Source: Salinivirgaceae bacterium (GTDB lineage: Bacteria; Bacteroidota; Bacteroidia; Bacteroidales; SZUA-534). From it: a DNA stretch of 46,632 bases. The stretch covers positions 1-46,632 of the forward strand of contig JAFYYJ010000121.1 in NCBI GenBank assembly GCA_017557605.1, read 5' to 3'. Numbering within the stretch: the first letter of the stretch is position 1; each line of letters begins with the position of its first letter. The position numbers and the translations under genes are program-made. Shown one piece after another: positions 26,051 to 36,400 of the stretch. The notes under the pieces were generated by a model that was given only the letters and a program-made list of their open reading frames with translations, was not told where the DNA came from and searched no databases.

Positions 26051-28540
26051 CTATCCAAGCTCCACCACCGTTATTCCCGCGCCGCCAAAATCGACGTGCT
26101 CGTCGCGGACGCTGGTCACCACATCGACGGTTTGCAGATACTGCCGCACCACGTGGCGCAGGATGCCGTTGCCTTTGCCGTGCAGGATTTTCACTTCGAA
26201 GGCGCCAACCATCACGGCCTCGTCGATGAAAGCGGCAACCTTGCCAACAGCCTCCTCGGCACGCATTCCGCGCACATCGAGCCCCGGCTTGAACGACAAC
26301 CGCCGCTGGTTCAGCTCGTACGACTGCTGCAGATTGCCTTGGCGCACGCTTTTGCGGATTTTCCGTTTCTCGTCATCGGTTAGGTGTTGCAACTTGCTGA
26401 TTTCTACATTCATATACAGACTGCCGAAAGCCACCACGGCGTTCTTTCCGTTCAGTTCCATAATCTCGCCCACGGTCGTCTGGCCCTCGATTCTGACGGG
26501 CATTCCGATGGTGAAATCCAACTTACGTTCCTCAACAACATCGGCGGCTTTCAGTTGCTCCTGCTGCTTCGATTTCGACGACTTGACACGATTCTCACGT
26601 TCTTTCAGTTTTCTGATTTTCTGCAAGATGCGTTCCTCTTCGGCATCGTTGGCTTGCTCGGTAGCTTGTTTGAAATCGTCGATTTGCTGACGTGCCTCTT
26701 TGGTTTTCTGCTTGTCGGCCTGCGACTCTTTAATCTGCCTTATGGCGTTCTCTATCAGCTTGTTCGATTCCGAAATGATATGTTTTGCGTCGTCTTTCGA
26801 TTTGGAAATCAGCTCTTTGCGCAGACGTTTGGTCTCGTCCAACTCGCGTTTCTCGGTTTCCATCATCTCTTCAAGACGGCGTTCTATCTTTCTGATATTC
26901 TCACGTTTGCGTTCCCAATAATATTTGTCGCGGGCAATCTCGCGCAGGTGCTTGTCGAAATTCAGGTGGTTCTCGCCAACCTTGCTTCGTGCATCGTCAA
27001 TCACATCCTGTGGCAGACCAATCTTGTAGGCAATCTCGAATGCAAAACTGCTGCCAGGTTTGCCGGCCTCCATCACAAACATCGGCTCCATACGGTTGGT
27101 GTCGTAAAGCATTGCGCCATTGACAATTCCGTCGTGGCCGGCGGCAAAATGCTTCAGATTGGTGTAGTGGGTTGTTATCACCCCGAAAACCTTGGCCGTG
27201 TTGAGTTTGTCGAGAATGGCCTCGGCAATGGCACCGCCCAACATTGGCTCGGTTCCGGTGCCAAACTCGTCGATAAGAATCAGCGTGCGGTTGTCGGCAT
27301 TCTTCACAAAATGCTTCATATTAAGCAGATGCGAGCTGTACGTACTCAAGTCGTTGTCGATGCTCTGCTCGTCGCCGATATCGATGAAAATATTCGAGAA
27401 AATGCCAACGCGGCTGTTCTGGTCAACAGGCAGCGGCAGTCCGCATTGAAGCATATATTGCAGTAAACCAACCGTTTTCAAGCATACCGACTTGCCGCCG
27501 GCGTTTGGTCCACTGATGACCAGAATGCGGTCGGTGGTGTTCAGGCTGATGTTGAGCGGCACCAGAGTGCGTCCGGCTTCGCGGAAAGCCTCCTGCAAAA
27601 TGGGATGCCGCGCGTTCTGCCAGTCGATAAGCGGCTCGTCGGCCAGTTGCGGCACGGTGGCTCCAATTTGCAGCGCATAGCGTGCCTTGGCGCGTATGAA
27701 ATCGATGATTCCCAAGAACATAAGCGCGTCGTCAAGGTCGTCGGTATAGGGACGGATGCTGTCGGTTACCGATTTCAGAATCCTGACAATCTCGCGACGC
27801 TCGGCGGCTTCAAGTTCGCTGATGGCATTGTTCAACTCAACAACCGGCGCAGGCTCCACGTAGCTTGTCTTGCCCGTGGCCGACTCGTCGTGAATGATTC
27901 CCGCAATGCGCCTTTTCTGCGATGCCGAAATAGGAATCACAAGCCTTCCGTCACGGACAGCGAGAGTGGCGTCAGCCTCAACCCAGCCTTCCTGCTGAGC
28001 TTCGGCAATAATGCGGCGGATGAGTTTCGATGCCGCGCCCTGCTTTTCGGCCTGCTCGCTGCGGATGCGCGCCAGTTCGGGCGAAGCGTTGTCGCGGATG
28101 CGGCCCTGCTTGGTCATAATGTGCTCAATGCTGTCCGTCACAAACGAGTGAACGGCAACGTTGGCCGCCAGTCCGCTCAAGGCGGGATACCGCTCGGCGT
28201 TCTCTTCCTTTGCAAAGAATCGCAGAATGGCCTTTACGGTTGACAATGAACGATATAGATTGAACAACTCCTCCGTTTCGGCAAACGAGCCGTCGATTCG
28301 CATTTTTGCAAAAAGTTTCCTCAAATCGAAAAAGAAATCGGTAGGAAATTCAACCTGACTTTGAACAAGTTGCATAAACTCCGACACTTCGGCAAGACGG
28401 TTCTGCACGTCAGCTGCCTTCGGCATAAAGCGCATTTTGTCGGTAAGCCATTGCCCAACCTCGCCCAAGCAACAGCCTTTCACGGCTTCTCTAACTCGTA
28501 CGAAGTCAATCTTTTGTTCAAAATTATCGGGATAAATCAC
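26051..28540 (-). CDS. mutS2: MutS2-family endonuclease / ATPase
   Basis: The protein has 829 residues. It starts at a GTG (28540); MIYPDNFEQKIDF is the usual N-terminus of Bacteroidota MutS2, which supports this start. The MutS core and ATPase have Walker A GPNAGGKS at 344-351 and DEFGTGTEP as Walker B. A long charged coiled coil (about 520-640) follows, then a KOW-like part, and at the end a Smr nuclease domain (about 750-829) with LDVRGMRAEEA and HGKGNGILR. MutS2 lacks the mismatch-recognition domain. In other bacteria it suppresses recombination or rescues collided ribosomes with its Smr part. Which role applies here is not known. Confidence 0.95.
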   Translation of the reverse strand: MIYPDNFEQKIDFVRVREAVKGCCLGEVGQWLTDKMRFMPKAADVQNRLAEVSEFMQLVQSQVEFPTDFFFDLRKLFAKMRIDGSFAETEELFNLYRSLSTVKAILRFFAKEENAERYPALSGLAANVAVHSFVTDSIEHIMTKQGRIRDNASPELARIRSEQAEKQGAASKLIRRIIAEAQQEGWVEADATLAVRDGRLVIPISASQKRRIAGIIHDESATGKTSYVEPAPVVELNNAISELEAAERREIVRILKSVTDSIRPYTDDLDDALMFLGIIDFIRAKARYALQIGATVPQLADEPLIDWQNARHPILQEAFREAGRTLVPLNISLNTTDRILVISGPNAGGKSVCLKTVGLLQYMLQCGLPLPVDQNSRVGIFSNIFIDIGDEQSIDNDLSTYSSHLLNMKHFVKNADNRTLILIDEFGTGTEPMLGGAIAEAILDKLNTAKVFGVITTHYTNLKHFAAGHDGIVNGAMLYDTNRMEPMFVMEAGKPGSSFAFEIAYKIGLPQDVIDDARSKVGENHLNFDKHLREIARDKYYWERKRENIRKIERRLEEMMETEKRELDETKRLRKELISKSKDDAKHIISESNKLIENAIRQIKESQADKQKTKEARQQIDDFKQATEQANDAEEERILQKIRKLKERENRVKSSKSKQQEQLKAADVVEERKLDFTIGMPVRIEGQTTVGEIMELNGKNAVVAFGSLYMNVEISKLQHLTDDEKRKIRKSVRQGNLQQSYELNQRRLSFKPGLDVRGMRAEEAVGKVAAFIDEAVMVGAFEVKILHGKGNGILRHVVRQYLQTVDVVTSVRDEHVDFGGAGITVVELG

Positions 28541-28599
28541 TGTCTGTCATTTTACGGCAAAACTATCAAAAAAGGCGAAGCGTGAAGCTGATGAAAGAA

Positions 28600-29739
28600 T
28601 CAGAAATTGTCCTTCAAATATTGCTCAAGTCTGTCGAGACCGGTACGGATGTTTTCGATAGAATTGGCGTAAGAGAATCGGATGAAACCTTCTCCATTCG
28701 TGCCGAAATCGGTTCCCGGTGTCACTCCAACATGGGCTTTCTCCAAAATGTCGAAGGCAAATTTGTAGGAATCGGTTGTGTATTTGCGGGCATCAGCAAA
28801 AATATAAAAAGCGCCCTGCGGCTCTGTGTGAATGACAAAACCTAACTGCCTCAACCTCTCTATCATATAACGGCGGCGTTCATCGTAAACCTTTCGCATT
28901 GCCTGCACATCAGAATCGGCACTGCACATTGCGGCTATGCCTGCACGCTGTGCTATACTTGGTGCACAAATAAATAGATTCTGCTGGAGAATTTGCAACT
29001 GGCGAATGTATTGCTGTGGAGCAATAAGATATCCCAATCGCAAACCAGTCATAGCAAAACGCTTGCTAAAACCGTTCAACACAAAAGCATTGTCGGTAAA
29101 TTCAAGAATACTATGCGCTGTTCCCTCATAAACAAGCCCGTGATATATTTCGTCAGAAAGAATGGGAACTCCTATTTCAGCCAATTGCCGCATCACACTG
29201 GCATCAAGCAAAGTGCCAGTAGGATTCATCGGTGAGTTGATGAAAATTGCGCGTGTACGTGGAGTAACTGCTCTCCGCACTGCGTCAACATCGAACTGAA
29301 AGCCGTTCTCCGCTCTCAAATCAACCTCAACCGGTATGCCATTGCAAGCCAAAACGAAGTTGCGGTAGCATGCATACCCCGGATTTGACAGTATCACCTC
29401 GCCCCCAGCCTCGCATAAAACCATATGTGCCAACAAAATAGCTGGTGATGAACCGCTTGTTACAACAATGCAATCCGGATTGACCGAAACACCATACTCG
29501 CTTTTGTAAAAGTCGGCAATAGTTTGGCGCAACTCGGCATCGCCAAGCGAGTGAGTATAGTGCGTCTGTGAGGTTTGCAGCGCCTCAACAGCCGCGTTGC
29601 AAACACATTGTGGCACATCAAAATCAGGCTCACCAACTTCCATATGAATAACATCAATACCCTGCATCTGCAGTTCCTTAGCCCGCTCCAGCACTTCCAT
29701 CACAATGAATGGCGACATTTTTCCAACTTGGGGATTCAT
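28600..29739 (-). CDS. Class I/II PLP aminotransferase
   Basis: The protein has 379 residues of the fold type I aspartate/aromatic aminotransferase group. Lys226 in NGFSKRF would bind pyridoxal phosphate. Asn172 (NPTG) and Asp196 (SDEIY) contact the cofactor. FIRFSY near the C-terminus has the Arg for the substrate carboxylate. HMEVGEPDFDVP near 32 is a signature of the AspC/AlaC-like group. It transfers amino groups between amino and keto acids, but the natural substrate cannot be read. It lies 59 bases upstream of mutS2 on the same strand and might be co-transcribed with it. Confidence 0.92.
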   Translation of the reverse strand: MNPQVGKMSPFIVMEVLERAKELQMQGIDVIHMEVGEPDFDVPQCVCNAAVEALQTSQTHYTHSLGDAELRQTIADFYKSEYGVSVNPDCIVVTSGSSPAILLAHMVLCEAGGEVILSNPGYACYRNFVLACNGIPVEVDLRAENGFQFDVDAVRRAVTPRTRAIFINSPMNPTGTLLDASVMRQLAEIGVPILSDEIYHGLVYEGTAHSILEFTDNAFVLNGFSKRFAMTGLRLGYLIAPQQYIRQLQILQQNLFICAPSIAQRAGIAAMCSADSDVQAMRKVYDERRRYMIERLRQLGFVIHTEPQGAFYIFADARKYTTDSYKFAFDILEKAHVGVTPGTDFGTNGEGFIRFSYANSIENIRTGLDRLEQYLKDNF

Positions 29740-29814
29740 TCGAGTTTTTAAGTTTTATGTTTAGCGTTGAGCTTTAATGAAATATAATTCGCACTAACCC
29801 TTACCTCGCTTTTC

Positions 29815-31317
29815 CTACTTCTCGGTTTTCTTTGTTGCTCCCGACAATGCATCAATATCAACCGACGGGTCAGCCTTGACTTGAATTGGGTCAGCTTTGA
29901 TGGCATCGCGCCACATAATTGGTGTTGTGGGCACCTCGCCGGTTATGAAATCGGTATTATTGTAGTTGAGCGTGAAACTGTCATAGAAGCTGGGGTCAGC
30001 CTGAGGAAGCACAAACCGCTTGCTAAAATTGCCATTACCGTCAAAATGAGCAAAATATGGCAAAGTGAACATTCCACCGGGATATTTACTTCCAACAACT
30101 AACCACCGCCCGTTGTGCGACCAGCCATGATTGCTTTCCGAGCAATAGCTGTTGACACCTTGCGGATGTAACACTTCCATAGTCTGCAAATCGAGAAGAC
30201 AAATATCTGCCTCCCAATTGAATGGTGTAAAATAGCCACGCTTTACATAAGTATAGGCTATATAACGTCCATCGGGCGAAGGCTTCGGGAATGTGATGCT
30301 ACCCTCAACATCAGTGGCACGCAAAACTGTGTCGGCCGTGCCCCAAGAATTGGTTGCCTCATCGTATGTTATGCGCATAAGGCTGTACCAGTAGTTAACA
30401 TCAAAACCCTTCTCACCTATTCTTTCGGGTGCACTTATGTAATAAAGTGTACGACCATCGGGAGCCCAAGCCGGCAAGTTTTCCAGATTTTTAGTAGAAA
30501 GTTGCGGACAAGTTGTAAGGGTTTGGGTCTTCATATTAAGAAGCACAATATCTGACTTTGAATCAGAAACATATATTCGATGTGTGAAGTTATTATGGAA
30601 CTGCTGGCTTATCAAATTGGTGGACATGGCAATCAAGTAACCATTTGGATTCCACGACGGATAAACACCCGCCGACATCGAAATATCTGTTTTTGTATTG
30701 AATTTCTGCAATTTACCATCGTATAAGATTGTTGTACCGGGATTATATTTGCGAGTATGCAACAACATTGTATTCGGATTTTGAGCGCTGAACGAGTGGC
30801 AGTTAATGCATGTTCTGTCAACTGATTCGTTCTCGATTATCGGCTTCTGCTTAAAGTTCTCGAGGCAACGCTGATAGATGCCCATCTTGTCCCAAAGCAC
30901 ATAGCCGGTATTAATCAAACGGTAAGCTATATATGAGTCGATGCTGTCGGGCGAGACAACCTGCCAGAACGGCAAACACTTGACAATCAGACCTGCCGTA
31001 TCGATATATGCCGTATAGAAAAGTGTATCGCCAACATTGTCGGCCAACAACTTCCGCCATTGACGCTCGTTCCATATCACTTTGTTATCGTGGCATTTAA
31101 GCCGCATGGTTTCATTTTTAGTAGTCACATCAACGGCCAACAGAGTTTCATAACTGGTAATCATAAAATTAAGCGGCGCAATGTTGACCGGGATAACAAT
31201 ATCAGTGTAATCGGGGTAAATTGTTGGTTTACTGTCGCGCTGCGTATAATAGTCGATTGAAGGCGAACAAGCCACAAACACCGACAGCAAAAAAATCAGA
31301 TATAATATCTTTTTCAT
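29815..31317 (-). CDS. TolB-like beta-propeller lipoprotein with one CxxCH motif
   Basis: The protein has 500 residues from the ATG at 31317. A lipoprotein signal ends VAC, with Cys17 as lipid site. After about 140 residues comes RTCINCHSF: Cys170, Cys173 and His174 form a CxxCH motif, the c-type haem attachment signature. The rest holds WD40-like/TolB repeats such as YPSWNPNGYLIAMS, PAWAPDGRTLYYIS and KPSPDGRYIAYTYV, which form a beta propeller. Homologues are sometimes called cytochrome c biosynthesis protein, without proof that I know of. It is 35 bases after the DUF6057 gene, so the two are an operon. Haem binding is inferred from one motif only. Confidence 0.83.
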   Translation of the reverse strand: MKKILYLIFLLSVFVACSPSIDYYTQRDSKPTIYPDYTDIVIPVNIAPLNFMITSYETLLAVDVTTKNETMRLKCHDNKVIWNERQWRKLLADNVGDTLFYTAYIDTAGLIVKCLPFWQVVSPDSIDSYIAYRLINTGYVLWDKMGIYQRCLENFKQKPIIENESVDRTCINCHSFSAQNPNTMLLHTRKYNPGTTILYDGKLQKFNTKTDISMSAGVYPSWNPNGYLIAMSTNLISQQFHNNFTHRIYVSDSKSDIVLLNMKTQTLTTCPQLSTKNLENLPAWAPDGRTLYYISAPERIGEKGFDVNYWYSLMRITYDEATNSWGTADTVLRATDVEGSITFPKPSPDGRYIAYTYVKRGYFTPFNWEADICLLDLQTMEVLHPQGVNSYCSESNHGWSHNGRWLVVGSKYPGGMFTLPYFAHFDGNGNFSKRFVLPQADPSFYDSFTLNYNNTDFITGEVPTTPIMWRDAIKADPIQVKADPSVDIDALSGATKKTEK

Positions 31318-31352
31318 TTTCAATATTTTTAAATCTGTTATTATGAAAGCGA

Positions 31353-33170
31353 TTAATGGTCGGCATTAATCGGATTATCGACAAAATAGTATTTCCAATA
31401 GGTCTTGGGGAATCGCAAGGCAACCATCTGATTACGGTCAGGCATTTTAGACGCCATCAGCTTTGCAAATTCGGAGAATGTTCTTTGTACAAACGGCGAA
31501 ATGCTAATCTGCTGAATTTCTGGCTCCACGTTCTTTGTCGATGCCCGATAGAGAAGAATTGCCTCCTGATAGGCGCGTGGCATATTGTTGTAATCGATGT
31601 TAAGAAGTCCCGACTTGATTATCTGAACAAATTGCTCCAAATCGTTGTTTAGCAATGCACTGCAAGCAAGATATTGTCCTGCCATCTGATTATTACGATT
31701 GGCTCTCAGCAGTTTGAGCATGTTGTTCTGCTCGTTTTGCATATAAAAATCATCAGTCGGGTGCGCTGCCCTGATACCCTGCACCACGCTTCTGCTAAAA
31801 TCAGAATCAGAAACATAATCGACGCTATCGGCCTCGAGTATCATTTTCTTGCGCTCCTCGACATATTTGCACGACAACATGTTTTTCTCATATTGCGCCA
31901 AAAATTTAGCCGCCGATTGATTATCACCAATAATAATCAGACAATCAATAACATACCGCATTACATAATGGCTTGTTGTGTAAGTTGTCTGCGCCTCGAA
32001 TGCGAACCGAAGCGAATTGGTAATCAGCCCCGCATTGTAGTAAAACATTGCCAAAGGCAGACATACGCTGGTGGCAACCGGCTCGTCGATAAATAAAGCT
32101 TTGTTCCCCAGCAGCTGCGGATAGGTAAATATCTTTTCGCCGAGCTGATTTTTCTTCGCCAAAGCCATGTTATAATAGAAGTTGACGTAGCGGTCATAGT
32201 TTTCTCGCTCGCAAACCTCGGGGTTGTCGTTCACATAACGAATAATCTGGTCCCAGTCGTTTTGATAGACCGCAACCTCCATCTTGAATGACAGACGCTC
32301 CATCGGATTGTCATATTTTTTGGTAAGCCAAACCGAACCGCCACATATCAACAATGGCAATGCTATTGCAATTGCCGTCGGTTTCTCAGACGCAAACCAT
32401 TTGGTACCGGCAAAGCCAAGCAACAGTGCCACTGGTATATAAACCAATGCAAGCAACTGCTGAAACGAGAAACCGAAAGCCGTATACATTGGTTTCTGAG
32501 GGACGGTCAGATAGAAAGCCGCCTCAGAGCTTATCGGTAACAAAAATTGATATGTAACAAACGGCAGCAACGCTGCGACCACCGTTACCGATATCAAATT
32601 GGAAATCTGCCCTTTACCGACAACGTATAAGATGATATTACATAATGTGAACAAATAAAGCGCCACCGGTCCGCATGCAAAATAGATAAACACAGCTAAC
32701 AGCGCTGTAGCGTATTTCCGCCATGGATATTTATCGATAATCTGCTGGATATTAAGCACTAACACCAAAAGCAATGCCTGCATATTTATTGCGAAAGCAT
32801 ATTTCACATTAACCCAGGCCGAAAACATCAAACCAACGGCCAACAGATGCGCCGACAGCTCAAAATGGATATTCTCTCCTATCGTCCCGCGCACGTATCT
32901 TATTGTCAGCCAAGCTGTAGCAAACAATTCGACCACAAGGAGCAACGCCCCCCAGAAACGGAACATTGTGAATTGCTCAACAAACAGCGACAGATACTCG
33001 GCCAAACCACCTGGCACTTTCACTGTCGTCCAGAAAAAATCGGCTGTAAGCACAAATGCCTGTTGCTGGAATATGTTGTAGCACAATGGATTGATGACAT
33101 AAAACACGAACCAGAACAAAAACGCATATGCTGCCGCAATAAGCGCCTTATATACAATCTTCAATGACAT
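31353..33170 (-). CDS. DUF6057-type polytopic membrane protein
   Basis: The protein has 605 residues from the ATG at 33170 (MSLKIVYKALIAAA). The first half has about ten hydrophobic membrane helices (8-300). The second half (about 310-605) is soluble and helical, with TPR-like stretches (FYYNMALAKKNQ, AMFYYNAGLITNSLRFAFEA). I assign DUF6057 from memory of such proteins in Bacteroides next to TolB-like lipoproteins; a profile search is needed. Function unknown. The tight pairing with the CxxCH lipoprotein suggests a joint envelope complex. It is divergent from the giant T9SS gene. Confidence 0.72.
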   Translation of the reverse strand: MSLKIVYKALIAAAYAFLFWFVFYVINPLCYNIFQQQAFVLTADFFWTTVKVPGGLAEYLSLFVEQFTMFRFWGALLLVVELFATAWLTIRYVRGTIGENIHFELSAHLLAVGLMFSAWVNVKYAFAINMQALLLVLVLNIQQIIDKYPWRKYATALLAVFIYFACGPVALYLFTLCNIILYVVGKGQISNLISVTVVAALLPFVTYQFLLPISSEAAFYLTVPQKPMYTAFGFSFQQLLALVYIPVALLLGFAGTKWFASEKPTAIAIALPLLICGGSVWLTKKYDNPMERLSFKMEVAVYQNDWDQIIRYVNDNPEVCERENYDRYVNFYYNMALAKKNQLGEKIFTYPQLLGNKALFIDEPVATSVCLPLAMFYYNAGLITNSLRFAFEAQTTYTTSHYVMRYVIDCLIIIGDNQSAAKFLAQYEKNMLSCKYVEERKKMILEADSVDYVSDSDFSRSVVQGIRAAHPTDDFYMQNEQNNMLKLLRANRNNQMAGQYLACSALLNNDLEQFVQIIKSGLLNIDYNNMPRAYQEAILLYRASTKNVEPEIQQISISPFVQRTFSEFAKLMASKMPDRNQMVALRFPKTYWKYYFVDNPINADH

Positions 33171-33306
33171 AACAAACACATTTTCAAGACAAAAACATAT
33201 TGTCCAATAGTGTTACAAAACAATTAAATATCGTGGAGAAAACAAAAGAAAAAAAACGGAAGTCAGAAAAGGCTATAAGGCACAAGATAGCAAACGCAAA
33301 CAGATG

Positions 33307-33337
33307 TTTGTTTCTTCTCTACTACTTTGTATATTTG
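33307..33337 (+). promoter_or_regulatory. Promoter of the giant surface protein gene
   Basis: TTTG (33307-33310), exactly 19 bases, TATATTTG (33330-33337), both boxes exact. The leader to the chosen ATG is about 75 bases. Confidence 0.65.
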
Positions 33338-33419
33338 TGTCTTATTTTGATACACGGATTATAAATGAAAATAAATACTAACAACTATGCAAACAGCTAA
33401 CAACAAACAAGTTAACAAA

Positions 33420-36400
33420 ATGAAAAACTTTGTTTTTACAAATATGCTCAAATGTGCGGCTGTCATTATATCGACTTTTTTGGCAATTAATGCTTACGGG
33501 CAAGAAAAAGCTGAAACCAATGAAATAATTATTATTGCCCAACACAGCCATATCGAAGGAGTCGGAATTACTCTTACGACTTTACAAGTTAAAAACGACT
33601 CGATTGTATACAAAGGCTCATATACCGAAGGCAACTCCATTGTGCTAACAGTAGTTCCTAATGCACGCTACGCATTCTATCAATGGAGCGATAACAACTT
33701 CAATAATCCCCGCACCGAGATACCTTCTGCTGACACCATAACAGCAATGTGCGGCTACGTCTATTATGAAGAGGATTTTGAGGCATACGGCGACAATCTG
33801 CCCCTGCCTACCGAGGAAACTGACAACATTTGGAGACAACAGCATATTGTGGGAAGTTTCAAATGGAAATTAGCCAATGGCGGCGGCAAACCGACAACAT
33901 CACCTGTCAGAAAGCCGGAGACTGCACAAAGCGGCAGCCACAACGCGCTATTCTTCAAACTGACAATCGCAAACGACGAATCGACACGGCTTGTAAGCCC
34001 TACCATAAATATTAAAAACACAAACAAACCCATGCTGACTTTCTGGTATTCGCAATACGAGAGTGAAATGGGTGACACAAAAGACAACTTTGAATTCACA
34101 CTATGCTACAGGCTGTCTTCATCGTCGAAATGGGTTGAGTACCGAACCTTCTCTACCGCCACCGATGATATGACTCCTTGGCGAAAAGAATCGATATATC
34201 TGCCCGACTCATGCAAACAGCAGGAATTTCAAATCGCATTCTTATCAACGACAAAAAAAGTCGGTTATGGTGTCTGCATCGACAACATAAAGATTATTGA
34301 GACGCTCACTATGCAAAAATATGTGTCATCAATTTTCGCATCACAGCCCAACACAAACATGATACCGACAAGCGCCACCGACAACCCGGTAATGATGTTG
34401 AAAATCCCAGTATTAGGCAACGACGGCGTTTTATTCCTAAACTCTATAACCGCAACAGCACTACAGCAAGCCGCAACATCGGTTACCGACAACGGAATGA
34501 AGCTGTATTACACCACTTCCGATGAATTTAAAACCGACAGCCTTCTCGCACGGGCATCTATTGTAAACGGAAAGGCAACTTTCAACAATATCAACTTCGA
34601 CCTTCCGCTAGGAAACTCTTACCTATGGATTGCTTGTGATGTTAAAGATGAAGATGGCAACCACACTCTGAAAAACAGCATCATCGACTTCAAGATTGAA
34701 GCGAATGCCATCGACATTGGCGGTTCAAATTACCCCAAAAGCGACCTGCCGGCGAATCCTGGTCAGGGGCGGCTTGTAATCGAATCCCGATTCTTTGACA
34801 ATTTTGAAAACCCTGATTCAACGAATAAATACTGGTCGTTTACAGGCGATTTTGAGCGCGCCTCGGCAATAGGCCATGGCGGCAGCAGCGGCGGTGGTGG
34901 CGGCAATCCCGACCCCGATTACGCACGAAGCGGTTCGAATATTATAGGCACCGACATCACTGATGACGGAAACTACGAAAGCAGCGAGAACTATCGGTCA
35001 ACAGCCACAACCATCCCATTCGACTGCTATTTCTACAAAGACATCAACGTCTTGTTCTATCGCTGGCTGAACTGCTCGGGTGTGAGCGACTACGCTTTCG
35101 TGCGATATAGCTTGTCGGAAGGCGACACCCTCAACGCATGGCAGAACTCATCGTCAATTCAAGAGCACAGTTGGTCGTTCCAAAAATACAGCATCGGCAA
35201 GAATGCAAACCGTAACCGCAACTTGTCGCTGCAAATAAAACTGGGTCCAACCCTAAATAATAACAGATACAGTGGCTGGAACATCGACGACTTTGCCCTT
35301 GTTGGCACTTTTGTATATGCCGATGCCGCCATAACCGACATTTTAGCTCCAAACAGCGGCTGCGGACTGACGAATGAAGAGGATGTCACCATCAGAATCA
35401 AAAACACCGGCTACAACAAAATAGAAATTCCTTTCACTGTCAGCTACTCGATTGACGGCGGAAAAACCTGGGTTGATGAGACTATAGACAGAGAAGTGGC
35501 GCGCAACGAAGAATTCGAATACACCTTTGAAACAAAAGCCGACCTAAGCAGTTACAGCCGATACGACAGCAAAAAGAAAGACGACATCTTCTATGATATT
35601 CGCACAAAAGTAACTCTCGCCGAAGATGAATACGAGCCGAACAACACTATGCAGAAAAAAGTGTTGTCGCGCCCAACCTACAGTTTGCCTTATGCCGAAG
35701 ACTTTGATAACGACTACGGCGGCTACTGGTATCGCTTTGGCAACAACAAGACTTGGAAAACCGCAACCCTTTCTGATGTTCCATGCTGGACAACATCAGC
35801 CGATTGGGAAGCCGAATATGGATACAAACGCAACGATTCAGCTTGGCTCGAAAGTCCTTGCTTCGACTTCAGCAATGTGCAGAAACCGATGCTCAGTTTC
35901 AAACTCAAATGCGATGCTGAAGATACTGACGGCCTGACGGTATACTACTCAACTGACAATGGCGCATCGTGGACGCTTATCCCCTACGGCACAAACTATG
36001 AGCGCTTGAACTGGTACAATACCGAAGACCCTATTGACGCACTTGGCACAGCAGGCTGGACCGGATATGAACCCGGTTGGTCATTCATCCAGCAACTTCT
36101 GCCAGGAAATTTGGCAGGAAAGAGTTCGGTAAAACTGAAATTTCTGTTCCAATCTGTTGATAACGAAGACCCTGCTTACAACTATGGTTTTGCAATAGCC
36201 GACGTACGTTTGTATGAAGCACCAGCCGATGCCGGCGTAGCTGAAATTGTTTCGCCAGTTTCAGCCTGCCATTTAGACTCATTGCAACAAATAACTGTCA
36301 GCATCCACAACTATGGCATACGTGGCTTGACAAGAGCCGACAGTCTGTTTGCCACCGTAAACATCAACAACAGGCTAACTCTTGTTGACACCTTCCTGCT

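Noticed and set aside
33546..33760. Possible CRISPR or tandem DNA repeat in or near the giant gene.
   Set aside because: Repetition is at protein module level with diverged codons; no short direct repeats with equal spacers were seen anywhere in the window.
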